The notes below the pieces were generated by a model. It was not told the origin of the DNA and did no database searches. It saw only the letters and a program-made list of their open reading frames with translations. Shown here piece by piece: positions 40,959-52,710 of a DNA stretch of 64,000 nt. Source of the stretch: Prochlorococcus sp. AG-347-K18 (GTDB lineage Bacteria; Cyanobacteriota; Cyanobacteriia; PCC-6307; Cyanobiaceae); assembly GCA_003281365.1 (NCBI GenBank), contig QCCF01000002.1, forward strand, positions 186,001 through 250,000, in the 5' to 3' direction. How positions within the stretch are numbered: the stretch's first letter is position 1; every line of letters starts with the position of its first letter. The position numbers and the translations under genes are program-made.

Positions 40959-41533
40959 TCAACTAATTTAGTGGATTCATACAAATTATTCTTCTTTATA
41001 AAATCTATCAAGGACATTGGTAAATTTGAGTAATTAGCATCGCATCTAAACTTAGAGCTTGAAATGTTTGGGATTTTTATGGTTGAAATCTTAAATTTTA
41101 CATTATAAGTTTCTAACATTTTAAGAGTATTTGATTTAACAGGATATCCCTCTCTAAGAATTATAAAGAAACTTACCTCCTTCAAAATTTTATCAAAATC
41201 TTTCCAGTAGAAAATATCTTTAATTAAATCACTCCCAATAACAAAATCTAAATTATTAAATTCATAAATTTTTTTACATTTTTGAATTGACTCTACTGCC
41301 CATTGGCTACTGATACTTTGATTAAATAAAATTTTAGGGTTATTAAAATCTTCAATAAGCGTTTTTAATAAATGGCTACGAATTGAAATATCCTCTTTGT
41401 GCTTTTTTTTGGGGTTGTTACTCACATAACTAATTGTATAGGCGTAGATTTTGGATAATTCTTCAAGTATTTTTTTATGACCAATTGTAGGCGGATCTGC
41501 ACTTGTACCAAATAATGCAATATTTTTTCCCAT
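40955..41533 (-). CDS. nadD: Nicotinate-nucleotide adenylyltransferase
   Basis: Encodes 192 residues of the HIGH-type nucleotidyltransferase superfamily: FGTSADPPTIGHKKI at the N terminus contains the TxGH phosphate-binding motif, and ISSSKFR near residue 165 is the ISSTxIR equivalent. It adenylates nicotinate mononucleotide to deamido-NAD. It directly precedes nadE (four-base overlap) and follows the GTPase gene by 8 bases on the same strand. Confidence 0.93.
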   Translation of the reverse strand: MGKNIALFGTSADPPTIGHKKILEELSKIYAYTISYVSNNPKKKHKEDISIRSHLLKTLIEDFNNPKILFNQSISSQWAVESIQKCKKIYEFNNLDFVIGSDLIKDIFYWKDFDKILKEVSFFIILREGYPVKSNTLKMLETYNVKFKISTIKIPNISSSKFRCDANYSNLPMSLIDFIKKNNLYESTKLVE

Positions 41534-41541
41534 TTTAAGTT

Positions 41542-42783
41542 TTAAGGCAGAAAACTAACAATATTATTATTTAAATTTCTATTTGATAAATAAATATTAA
41601 TGTGGTTAAAAATCTCTGGTTCATTAAAAATTATATTTTGAATCATTTTAGAGGGTTCTACAAACGAAATTTTGCTTTTTACATATATCTCCTTAGCTGC
41701 TAATTTCCCAAGGATTTTTGTAGAATAAACAGCAATTGCTGCTTGAATAATTGCTATAGGTCCATAAGTTAATAATGAAAGCCCGCTAGTGTAAGGAGCT
41801 GATAATAAAATTACTTTCTTGATTAGGTTTAAAGATGAATTTACTCCGACATGAGTGAAACCCAAAAATAAATTATTAATGGATATATTTTTAAATATTT
41901 TTCTACTTGATTCACCTTTCAAATTTAAGCCATAAATCTTACTTAACTCACTAATTAATGCCGTATCTAATGCAAAACTACCAGCAACATCAAATAAAAT
42001 AAAAGGATTAAGAGCTACTGCTGATGCTTTTATCGTTGAAAATCTACCGATAGTTGACTGCGCTAATTTCTTCCTTCTTTTCAATCTTTGCTCTTTTATC
42101 TGCAGAAACATTTGGTCAGCTAATTGCAGAGAATTTAGGGTCACAAATATCTCGCCATATTGATTTATTATTTTTGTTAAATAATTTTTAAGATTGTTTT
42201 TATGATTAATGATGATTGGAATATGTAAATCTTTTGGAAGCTTAAATTTTATACTTTCTATTATTTCTTTTAATTCATTCTTATTAAAAAGATCAATTTT
42301 ATTTAAAATTACAATAATTTTTTTTCCATCCTTAATCAAAGAGCTGATTTCACTTAATTCATTTCTATTTAAATCACCTGAAACTATGAATAAAATGAGA
42401 TCTGAATGGTTTATAAAAGAGTAGACTTTATCTGGGTATTTAATTTTGCAGAAATCAAAACCTGGAGCATCTATCAACTCCACAGTATTGAGTGTTTGAT
42501 CTTTAATGGGCCAAACTTCTGCTTGTATTGTTTTTGTAGTGCCATTGATAACATTTGTTTTGAAGATATCTTTTTTAAATAAAGAATTTAAAACGGAGGA
42601 TTTCCCTACTCCTGATTTACCATATATGCCAATTCTAATTTTTTTTTCTTTGAGTCTAATAAGTTGTTGATTAAAATAAATTATTTCTTTATTAAAAAAA
42701 CTTTTTTCGAAGTTGGTAAGATCAATTGTCTCCCACCAATTTCTTAAAAGTAAATAATTTTTATTAATTTTCAATTGTTTCAT
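41542..42783 (-). CDS. Era-like GTPase with C-terminal membrane (DUF697-type) domain
   Basis: Encodes 413 residues. G motifs are seen in order: G1 GKSGVGKSS (about residue 56), G3 DAPG (about 105) and G4 LNKID (about 162). The C-terminal third has hydrophobic stretches (VILLSAPYTSGLSLLTYGPI region) like DUF697 membrane-remodelling or YcjX/YcjF-type GTPases. A role at membranes is inferred from this layout. It lies between nadD and the CNNM-like gene on the same strand. Confidence 0.85.
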   Translation of the reverse strand: MKQLKINKNYLLLRNWWETIDLTNFEKSFFNKEIIYFNQQLIRLKEKKIRIGIYGKSGVGKSSVLNSLFKKDIFKTNVINGTTKTIQAEVWPIKDQTLNTVELIDAPGFDFCKIKYPDKVYSFINHSDLILFIVSGDLNRNELSEISSLIKDGKKIIVILNKIDLFNKNELKEIIESIKFKLPKDLHIPIIINHKNNLKNYLTKIINQYGEIFVTLNSLQLADQMFLQIKEQRLKRRKKLAQSTIGRFSTIKASAVALNPFILFDVAGSFALDTALISELSKIYGLNLKGESSRKIFKNISINNLFLGFTHVGVNSSLNLIKKVILLSAPYTSGLSLLTYGPIAIIQAAIAVYSTKILGKLAAKEIYVKSKISFVEPSKMIQNIIFNEPEIFNHINIYLSNRNLNNNIVSFLP

Positions 42784-42786
42784 GAT

Positions 42787-43764
42787 TTATTTTTTCCACC
42801 AACCAGCTAGTACAGATAAAACAGCTTCTGCTCCGATAATCCCCACAAACCCCCCAAATTCATCTACTACTACTTTTACTCCTTTATTGTTATTGTCAAA
42901 TCTTGTTAATAATTGATCTGCCTTAATCATTTCGGGGATGTAATCCACAGGTTCGCAAATTTCTGATAATAATTTTTTATTTTCCCCATTAATTATTTTT
43001 GCTAACATTTTTTCACGTTTAACTACCCCTTGTATTTTGTCAACTTTATCTCCTAAAATAACCCACCATGGAGAGTTATCAGACATTATAAGTTTTGAAA
43101 TTTCATCAAGATTTGAAGAGCCATCAAGACAAGGAGCTGATACCCTAGGGATCATTAGATCTTTGGCCTTTAAGTCATTTAATTGGAACACCTTAAATAT
43201 CATTGCTGCTTCATCAGCCTCTATAACACCTTTCTGGCTCCCTATTTTTGCCATTTGTCTAATTTCTTCTTCATCAGTAGAAATTTCATTTTCAGCAGTA
43301 ATAACTGGAAATATTTGTTCTATTAATATTAAGAATGGCCTCATCAAAGTATTTAATATTCTCAAGATAGGAACCGACAATAATGCTGTTTGAACTGAAA
43401 ATCTTGTACCAAGAGCTTTGGGTAATACTTCTCCAACTAGGACTACTAATATATAAAAAGCAATTGAAAACAAAGTTAAGCCATAACTACTTTTGATTAC
43501 CAATGCTCCGTATACTCCTAAAATAAGACTTCCAATTATATTAAATCCATTATTTGTAATAGTAATTACAGTTAGCGTTCTACCGAGATGTTTTCTAAGT
43601 TTAAGGAGTTGATTCGCTGAACTTTTGGGCTTTTGTTTTGAGGCTATTTCTATAATCCTAATCGAATTAACTGCCAAAAAAGCTGCTTCTACTCCCGAAC
43701 AACATGCTGACCCAACTAAAATAATAATGATGAGCAAAATTAAACCGTAAACACTTGGTTCCAT
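42787..43764 (-). CDS. CNNM/CorC-like membrane protein (DUF21 plus CBS domains)
   Basis: Encodes 325 residues. Four hydrophobic helices of a DUF21 transporter domain lie between about residues 5 and 145, with a linker and CBS-pair features around residues 185-310 (KDLMIPRVSAPCLD; VKVVVDEFGGFVGIIGAEAVL). The C-terminal CorC_HlyC domain of full-length members is absent, so it is shorter than the typical 420 or more residues. Homologues export or sense magnesium or cobalt. The gene ends three bases before the GTPase gene starts. Confidence 0.87.
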   Translation of the reverse strand: MEPSVYGLILLIIIILVGSACCSGVEAAFLAVNSIRIIEIASKQKPKSSANQLLKLRKHLGRTLTVITITNNGFNIIGSLILGVYGALVIKSSYGLTLFSIAFYILVVLVGEVLPKALGTRFSVQTALLSVPILRILNTLMRPFLILIEQIFPVITAENEISTDEEEIRQMAKIGSQKGVIEADEAAMIFKVFQLNDLKAKDLMIPRVSAPCLDGSSNLDEISKLIMSDNSPWWVILGDKVDKIQGVVKREKMLAKIINGENKKLLSEICEPVDYIPEMIKADQLLTRFDNNNKGVKVVVDEFGGFVGIIGAEAVLSVLAGWWKK

Positions 43765-43838
43765 TAAAATAGATTAGTTCCTAAATCTGTTTTAATTCAT
43801 TCTTCCATTTTTTTTAAAAACACGCCAATAAAGAATTT

Positions 43839-45164
43839 ATGTTTAAAACTAACAAAAAAGTTTTTGAAGAAAGAAGAGAAATTTTTCTAAATAAACTTGG
43901 GGGAAAAGCTGCTATTATCCCCGCGGCTAACCTTGTAAAGCATCATGCCGATTGTGAATATCCTTTTAGACAAGATAGTAATTTCTGGTATTTAACTGGT
44001 TTCGATGAGCCGGATGCAATCGCATTGTTCTTATCTCATAAGCCAAAGGGAGAGAGATTTATTATGTTTGTTGCTCCTAAAGATGTTATGAGTGAAGTCT
44101 GGCATGGCTTTAGATGGGGTTTAGAAGGTGCTGAGAAAGAGTTTAAAGCAGATAAGGCTCATTCACTAACAGAACTAAGAGATTTACTCCCAGCTTATAT
44201 AAATGGTTCTGATGAAATTGTTTTTTCAATTGGTAAACATCTACATATCGAGAAAATTATATTGGATATATTTTCTAAACAACTTGAAAATCGCTCAAGA
44301 TTGGGTATCGGAGCAAATTCTATAAAATCTCCAGAAATTTATTTAAATGAAATGAGATTAATTAAGAGTGAATTTGAAATTCAAAGAATGAGAGAAGCTA
44401 CAAAAATTTCAGCTGAAGCTCATGAACTAGTTAGAGAATCAATATCAACTAAAAAAAATGAAAGACAAATTCAGGGTTTATTGGAAGGATTTTTTCTTGA
44501 AAAAGGTGCAAGAGGTCCTGCTTACAATTCAATTGTTGCTTCAGGAGATAATGCATGTATTTTGCATTATACGTCTAACAACTCCCCCTTAAATAAGGGA
44601 GATCTATTATTGGTAGACGCTGGGTGTGCACTAACTGATTACTACAACGGAGACATAACACGTACTATCCCAATTAGCGGGAAATTTTCTGAAGAGCAAA
44701 AAATTATCTATGAAATTGTCTTGAATGCTCAGAAAACTGCAATTAAAAGTGCTATCACTGGATCTAATTCCAGTACTATACATAATGTGGCTTTAACAAT
44801 CCTCATAGAGGGGTTAAAAGAAATTGGCTTATTATCAGGAAGTACTGAAGATATAATTAAAGATCAGTCATATAAACATCTTTACATGCACAGAACTGGT
44901 CATTGGCTTGGCTTAGATGTTCATGATGTTGGGGCTTACAGAATGGGTGATTATGAGGTGCCATTGAAGAATGGAATGATTCTCACTGTAGAGCCTGGTA
45001 TTTACATAAGTGACAGAATCCCTGTACCTGAAGGACAACCCAACATCGATGAAAAATGGAAAGGCATTGGAATTAGAATTGAAGATGATGTTTTAGTTAA
45101 TAATTCAAAACCAGAAGTTTTAAGTAATGCTGCACTTAAAGAAATTTCTGACTTGGAATTATAA
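43839..45164 (+). CDS. pepP: Xaa-Pro aminopeptidase (aminopeptidase P)
   Basis: Encodes 441 residues. An N-terminal creatinase-like domain is followed by a pita-bread domain with dinuclear metal ligands: two aspartates in LLVDAGCALTDYYNGDITRTIP, histidine in HRTGHWLGLDVHD, and glutamates in EPGIYI and IRIEDDV. The enzyme removes an N-terminal residue preceding proline, with manganese. It diverges from the CNNM-like gene with 74 bases between the starts. Confidence 0.97.
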   Translation: MFKTNKKVFEERREIFLNKLGGKAAIIPAANLVKHHADCEYPFRQDSNFWYLTGFDEPDAIALFLSHKPKGERFIMFVAPKDVMSEVWHGFRWGLEGAEKEFKADKAHSLTELRDLLPAYINGSDEIVFSIGKHLHIEKIILDIFSKQLENRSRLGIGANSIKSPEIYLNEMRLIKSEFEIQRMREATKISAEAHELVRESISTKKNERQIQGLLEGFFLEKGARGPAYNSIVASGDNACILHYTSNNSPLNKGDLLLVDAGCALTDYYNGDITRTIPISGKFSEEQKIIYEIVLNAQKTAIKSAITGSNSSTIHNVALTILIEGLKEIGLLSGSTEDIIKDQSYKHLYMHRTGHWLGLDVHDVGAYRMGDYEVPLKNGMILTVEPGIYISDRIPVPEGQPNIDEKWKGIGIRIEDDVLVNNSKPEVLSNAALKEISDLEL

Positions 45165-45217
45165 AATTTGACTTATCTAGTTAATAGATTTATTTTTATA
45201 AAGCTTCAAGTTCAAAA

Positions 45218-45376
45218 ATGGATAATTCAGAGACATACGATTCGAAACTCTCCCAAGCAAGAAGCTTGGCTAGTCAACTTGGAATGTTTGCAGAAGAAAA
45301 TGATATACCGAAAGATCTTTGGGATTCATTGGAAGCTACAATTTATGATTTTTATCAAGTTTCTCATGTTAGATAA
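45218..45376 (+). CDS. Small acidic protein of unknown function
   Basis: A 52-codon ORF from ATG 45218 (MDNSETYDSKLSQARSLA then WDSLEATIYDFYQVSHVR). It is polar, predicted helical, without a membrane segment. An overlapping ORF in another frame (45168-45404) has a less protein-like composition. The 52-residue frame is favoured by its clean start and its acid/helix composition like other small Prochlorococcus proteins. It sits between pepP and the PSRP-3 gene; I do not recognise it. Confidence 0.65.
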   Translation: MDNSETYDSKLSQARSLASQLGMFAEENDIPKDLWDSLEATIYDFYQVSHVR

Positions 45377-45480
45377 AAATCTTTCAGAAGGTATCAATAA
45401 TTAAATTCAAGAAATTTTGAGTAAATAAATCAAAATGTGACCATTAACTGATAAATTATTTATTGTATATACAAAATTGA

Positions 45481-45954
45481 ATGAACTCATCAGATAAGTC
45501 AAGTCAAAGTTCAACAGAAAAAGAAGAAAACATTGATTCCCAAAAATCTAAAAATTCTTCTCCTAATCAAGGAATGATGGGAGCTACGGCTGTATTAGCA
45601 GCTGCCACAATTGACGAAGATGGAGTCCCCACTGGCTATACCCCCAAACCTGATGAAGGAAGATTTATTATTAAAGTATTGTGGTTACCTGATAATGTTG
45701 CTTTGGCTGTTGATCAAATTGTTGGAGGAGGTCCAAGTCCACTGACTGCCTATTATTTTTGGCCAAGAGATGACGCTTGGGAAAAATTAAAAAGTGAACT
45801 TGAGAATAAAGGTTGGATTACAGATAATGAAAGAATTGAAATATTGAATAAGGCTACAGAAGTCATAAATTATTGGCAGGAAGAGGGTAAAACAAAGAAA
45901 TTAGAGGAAGCCAAGTTAAAGTTTCCCGAAGTCACTTTTTGTGGAACTGCTTAA
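45481..45954 (+). CDS. ycf65: Ribosomal protein PSRP-3 (Ycf65)
   Basis: Encodes 157 residues. The C-terminal 100 residues match PSRP-3/Ycf65: [39 protein letters not shown] and [20 protein letters not shown]-3 is a small-subunit ribosomal protein of plastids and cyanobacteria. The N-terminal 35-40 residues are serine/lysine-rich and look like an unstructured extension; an internal methionine near residue 32 is an alternative start. It converges on atpC with 2 bases between the stop codons. Confidence 0.92.
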   Translation: MNSSDKSSQSSTEKEENIDSQKSKNSSPNQGMMGATAVLAAATIDEDGVPTGYTPKPDEGRFIIKVLWLPDNVALAVDQIVGGGPSPLTAYYFWPRDDAWEKLKSELENKGWITDNERIEILNKATEVINYWQEEGKTKKLEEAKLKFPEVTFCGTA

Positions 45955-45956
45955 AA

Positions 45957-46361
45957 TTAGTTTTTTGCAGCTTGAATCCTAGCCTCGGCCTTCGAAATTT
46001 CATTCAAGGCTTTTATTTTCTCTGGATTTTTTTCATTTTCGGAGAATTTGCTAATAGCTAATTTTGCTTCTTTCAGATCTTGTTCAGCATTTTGAACATT
46101 AATTTCAGATCCAATTTCGGCATTGTTAACTAAAACTATAACTTCATCTGATTCAATTTCAGCGAAGCCTCCCATTAAAGCTATTGATTTCCACTGAGAA
46201 TTCATTCTTAGCCTTAAAACGCCAATGTCTATAGCAGTAACTAAAGAAATATGTCCTGGAAGCACTCCAATTTGACCAGTAGTACTTGGAAGGATCACTT
46301 CTTCAGCTTCACCTTGATAAACATTTTTATTAGGAGCTAAAACTTTAAGAGAAATTGCCAT
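45957..46361 (-). CDS. atpC: ATP synthase F1 subunit epsilon
   Basis: Encodes 134 residues: an N-terminal beta sandwich ([34 protein letters not shown]) and a C-terminal two-helix hairpin. Epsilon couples rotor to F1 and can inhibit ATP hydrolysis. The cyanobacterial symbol is atpE. It follows the beta gene by 42 bases on the minus strand; the two form the separate atp2 operon of cyanobacteria. Confidence 0.97.
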   Translation of the reverse strand: MAISLKVLAPNKNVYQGEAEEVILPSTTGQIGVLPGHISLVTAIDIGVLRLRMNSQWKSIALMGGFAEIESDEVIVLVNNAEIGSEINVQNAEQDLKEAKLAISKFSENEKNPEKIKALNEISKAEARIQAAKN

Positions 46362-46403
46362 TAATTTAAAATTTTTGAAGGTTAAATGTATAAATAAAGA
46401 TAA

Positions 46404-47918
<1,515 letters not shown>

Positions 47919-48046
47919 CTACCACCTCATGGGTAGATTCGTTAAATGGGTTCGGCCACCCGCACAGTTAAAGTATGGTTTAATTGATGCTTTGCGGATT
48001 ATGTTGTTGATGATACGGATCGAGAATTTCTCTTTCCATTATTTAT

Positions 48047-48059
48047 GACGCTAAGCGTC
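48047..48059. promoter_or_regulatory. Short perfect palindrome upstream of groES
   Basis: GACGCT and AGCGTC flank a single A, 25 bases before the groES ATG at 48084. It could be an operator or a small RNA hairpin in the groESL leader. No CIRCE element (the HrcA operator usual for bacterial groESL) is visible in the 220-base spacer. Confidence 0.4.
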
Positions 48060-48083
48060 TCAATCATGATCCTCCATTAATCT

Positions 48084-48395
48084 ATGGCAGCTGTTTCACT
48101 TACAGTCTCTACAGTTAAACCACTGGGAGATAGAATATTTATTAAAGTTTCCGCATCTGAGGAAAAAACTGCTGGGGGCATCCTTTTGCCTGATACAGCT
48201 AAAGAAAAACCACAGGTAGGGGAAGTTGCTCAGGTCGGTCCTGGGAAACTTAATGACGATGGTTCTCGACAAACTCCAGAAGTGAGTATTGGCGACAAAG
48301 TCTTATACAGCAAATATGCTGGAACTGACATTAAATTGGGAGGAGATGAATATGTCTTGCTCTCAGAAAAGGATATTTTAGCTGTTGTAGGCTAA
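48084..48395 (+). CDS. groES: Co-chaperonin GroES
   Basis: Encodes 103 residues with the mobile-loop segment [23 protein letters not shown], the [10 protein letters not shown] opening and the C-terminal [14 protein letters not shown]. GroES caps the GroEL ring. It precedes groEL by 51 bases. The paired arrangement marks this as the groESL operon; cyanobacteria usually also have a second, unpaired groEL elsewhere. Confidence 0.99.
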   Translation: MAAVSLTVSTVKPLGDRIFIKVSASEEKTAGGILLPDTAKEKPQVGEVAQVGPGKLNDDGSRQTPEVSIGDKVLYSKYAGTDIKLGGDEYVLLSEKDILAVVG

Positions 48396-48419
48396 AATAT
48401 TTGTTTCAAAAATTATTAA

Positions 48420-50084
<1,665 letters not shown>

Positions 50085-50117
50085 CTAAACAAATTTTAAA
50101 AATTTATTTTTAAATTT

Positions 50118-50147
50118 AAGGGATCATTCACATTGATCCCTTTTTTT
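50118..50147 (+). terminator. Intrinsic terminator of groESL
   Basis: A perfect 9-bp stem AAGGGATCA/TGATCCCTT (50118-50126 and 50134-50142) with a 7-base loop runs into a T7 tract. It begins 33 bases after the groEL stop and separates groESL from the convergent secG. Confidence 0.93.
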
Positions 50148-50156
50148 ATTTAAATC

Positions 50157-50384
50157 TTATGAAATCCAGCCAGCGCTGAGAATAATTGCAAGAGATAAAA
50201 ATATGAATAAAAAAGTCCAGGTTATTTTGTTGAGAGAAGCTTCTGCACTACTTGCACTGTTGAACATTGAGCTTCCACTAGCAGCTATTCCTCCCATTCC
50301 ATCACCTTTGGGACTATGAAGTAAAACTAAAAGTATCAGAAGAATTCCCGAAAATACCCATATCCAACTAAGAATTTGAATCAT
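50157..50384 (-). CDS. secG: Preprotein translocase subunit SecG
   Basis: Encodes 75 residues with two membrane helices (about residues 3-22 and 53-73) linked by a glycine/serine-rich loop, GGIAASGSSMFNSASSAEASL, the SecG pattern. SecG assists the SecYE channel. It follows gpmI on the same strand by 23 bases. Confidence 0.92.
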   Translation of the reverse strand: MIQILSWIWVFSGILLILLVLLHSPKGDGMGGIAASGSSMFNSASSAEASLNKITWTFLFIFLSLAIILSAGWIS

Positions 50385-50407
50385 TACATTAAAAAGTTGT
50401 ATTGATC

Positions 50408-52030
50408 TTATACGTGTTGTACCACTTTATTATAGCCTTTTAATTCGACTTCTTTAATAAGAGACTTTCCTGTCATTTCTTCTGGAATTGGGAGGTTTAA
50501 TAGTTGCAATAAAGTTGGTGCAATATCCGCCAAGCCAGCATTATCTCTTAAAAAAACCTCATTTCCCAAATTAGGGATTTTTCTTTTTTCCCCCTCAATA
50601 AAAATCAATGGAACTTTATTAATAGTGTGAGCAGTCCATGGTTCCCCTGACTTCCCTTTCATAAGCTCTGCATTTCCATGATCGGCTGTTATAAGAATGC
50701 TTCCACCCATTTCTCCAGTGGCATTAACTATTTTACCTATACATTTATCTACAGTTTCTATAGCTTTTATTGTTGCGTTCATATTGCCTGTATGCCCTAC
50801 CATATCAGGATTAGCAAAATTGATTACAACAAAAGCGTAGGCTCCACTTTTAATTGCTTTAGAGCAACTACTAGTTAGCTCTTCCGCTGACATTTCGGGT
50901 TCTAAATCATATGTAGCAACTCTTGGAGATGGAATTAAATGTCTCTCTTCTCCAGGTAAAGGCGTTTCTACTCCTCCATTAAAAAAATATGTTACGTGTG
51001 GATATTTTTCTGTTTCCGCTGTTCTGTATTGTTTAAGGCCGTTTTCTGATACTATTTGGCCGATAAAATTATTGAGAGATTCAGGAGGAAATGCAACTTT
51101 AACTGGAAAATTTGTATCGTATTGAGTAAAAGTTACTAAATCTAAATTAGGGAAAATTTTTCTTTCAAAATCTGAGAATTCTTTTTCCGAAAGTGATTTA
51201 ATAATTTGCCTTGCTCTGTCTGGACGAAAGTTAAAGCAAATTAAACTATCTCCATCTTTAAGATAGTTTTCAGACATTCGTATTGGCTCTAAAAATTCAT
51301 CAGTTGTATTTTTTTCATAACTCTTTTTTATGTAATCTTGTGGAGAAATATTTGTTACTTTAATATCCGGATCAGTCAGATTAGCATAGGCTTTTTCTGT
51401 TCTGTCCCATAAAAGATTTCTATCCATTACCCAATATCTTCCACACATAGAGGCTATTTCTCCTGTATTAAATTTCTTAATGCATGACTCTATTTGATTA
51501 AGATACTTAGATGCACTTTCAGCGGGAGTATCTCTCCCATCTGTGATGACATGAATTGCGACTTTTTTGATGTCATTGTGGGAAGCCCATTTTATTAAAC
51601 CTAATAGATGATCAATATGACTATGAACCCCTCCATCGGAACATAATCCCATGATATGCAAAGTAGAATTGTTTTTCTTTAATGAAGCAGCCATTTTGGT
51701 TAACTCATCAACTATGCCTAATTGATTATTTTTTACAATATTTGAAATCCTTACAAGTTCTTGTTGTATTATTCTTCCTGAACCAATGGTCAGGTGCCCT
51801 ACCTCTGAATTTCCCATTTGACCATCTGGTAGGCCAACATCAGCTCCACTAGCACTTATAAGAGTGTGAGGATATGCATGCCATAATGAATCCATTATGG
51901 GTGTTTTAGCGGTTTTTATAGCATTGTCTGATATTTCTTCCCGATGTCCCCACCCATCAAGTATTGCAAGAACAACAGGACTCTGAGGAATACTTAATCT
52001 ATTAATATTTTTTCTGCTAATGTTTGACAT
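50408..52030 (-). CDS. gpmI: 2,3-bisphosphoglycerate-independent phosphoglycerate mutase
   Basis: Encodes 540 residues. The alkaline-phosphatase-superfamily metal sites are seen: ILDGWG near residue 25, the phosphoserine site MGNSEVGH (about residue 76), [16 protein letters not shown], and the C-terminal DHGNAE and WTAHT. It interconverts 3- and 2-phosphoglycerate in lower glycolysis, without cofactor and with manganese. It is transcribed away from pyrR, with about 135 bases between. Confidence 0.98.
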   Translation of the reverse strand: MSNISRKNINRLSIPQSPVVLAILDGWGHREEISDNAIKTAKTPIMDSLWHAYPHTLISASGADVGLPDGQMGNSEVGHLTIGSGRIIQQELVRISNIVKNNQLGIVDELTKMAASLKKNNSTLHIMGLCSDGGVHSHIDHLLGLIKWASHNDIKKVAIHVITDGRDTPAESASKYLNQIESCIKKFNTGEIASMCGRYWVMDRNLLWDRTEKAYANLTDPDIKVTNISPQDYIKKSYEKNTTDEFLEPIRMSENYLKDGDSLICFNFRPDRARQIIKSLSEKEFSDFERKIFPNLDLVTFTQYDTNFPVKVAFPPESLNNFIGQIVSENGLKQYRTAETEKYPHVTYFFNGGVETPLPGEERHLIPSPRVATYDLEPEMSAEELTSSCSKAIKSGAYAFVVINFANPDMVGHTGNMNATIKAIETVDKCIGKIVNATGEMGGSILITADHGNAELMKGKSGEPWTAHTINKVPLIFIEGEKRKIPNLGNEVFLRDNAGLADIAPTLLQLLNLPIPEEMTGKSLIKEVELKGYNKVVQHV

Positions 52031-52166
52031 CTTAGATCAAATTTATTTGTAAGTGATCCAATCTTAAATTTAGCTTTAAATCCTACTCTTTAACAATTTA
52101 TATTTAAAATAGTCAGCTTTTGCTAATTTATGAAAATGTTGAATAAATTCAATTTATCAATAAATC

Positions 52167-52703
52167 ATGACTTATAAAACAAAAAAAATTGTAATACTTA
52201 ATGAAAAACAGCTAAGAAATACCATTTCACGTCTAACTTCTGAGATTATCGAAAAAGTAAAAAATCTGGATAACCTTCTTTTGGTTGGTATACCCACAAG
52301 AGGAATTTATTTGTCCGAAGTTTTAGAAAAAGAATTATTCTGTAAGACAGGTTTAGAAATAAAAAAAGGCATAATTGATCCAACCTTTTATAGAGATGAT
52401 CAAAATAGGGTTGGGACCCGTTTAATCAAAGCAACTGAAATTCCTACACCTATTGAGAAACAAGAAATTCTTTTGATAGATGATGTAATTTATACAGGAA
52501 GAACGGTTAGAGCCGCAATGGATGCTTTATATTCGTGGGGCAGACCTTCAAGAGTGATGTTGTTAGTAATGGTCGATAGAGGTCATCGAGAATTACCTAT
52601 TCAACCTGATTTTTGCGGTAAAAAAGTTCCAACTAGTAAAAATGAAAGTATTAGTTTACGTCTAAATAATATCGATAATGAAGAGGGAGTTTTTCTGGAG
52701 TAG
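52167..52703 (+). CDS. pyrR: PyrR bifunctional regulator / uracil phosphoribosyltransferase family
   Basis: Encodes 178 residues with the PRPP loop ILLIDDVIYTGRTVRAA (about residues 106-122), the GIPTRGIYL segment and the PyrR-type VDRGHRELPI. In Bacillus PyrR binds pyr leader RNA and also has UPRTase activity. No pyr genes or PyrR-binding leader are evident next to it here, so the regulatory role is uncertain in this genome. It converges on the Hsp70-like gene with 7 bases between. Confidence 0.92.
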   Translation: MTYKTKKIVILNEKQLRNTISRLTSEIIEKVKNLDNLLLVGIPTRGIYLSEVLEKELFCKTGLEIKKGIIDPTFYRDDQNRVGTRLIKATEIPTPIEKQEILLIDDVIYTGRTVRAAMDALYSWGRPSRVMLLVMVDRGHRELPIQPDFCGKKVPTSKNESISLRLNNIDNEEGVFLE

Positions 52704-52710
52704 CTTTAAT

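Noticed and set aside
45168-45404. 78-codon ORF overlapping the 52-codon gene in another frame
   Set aside because: Composition (many Ile, Lys, Trp, Gln without pattern) is not protein-like; the 45218 frame has a cleaner start and helical acidic composition.
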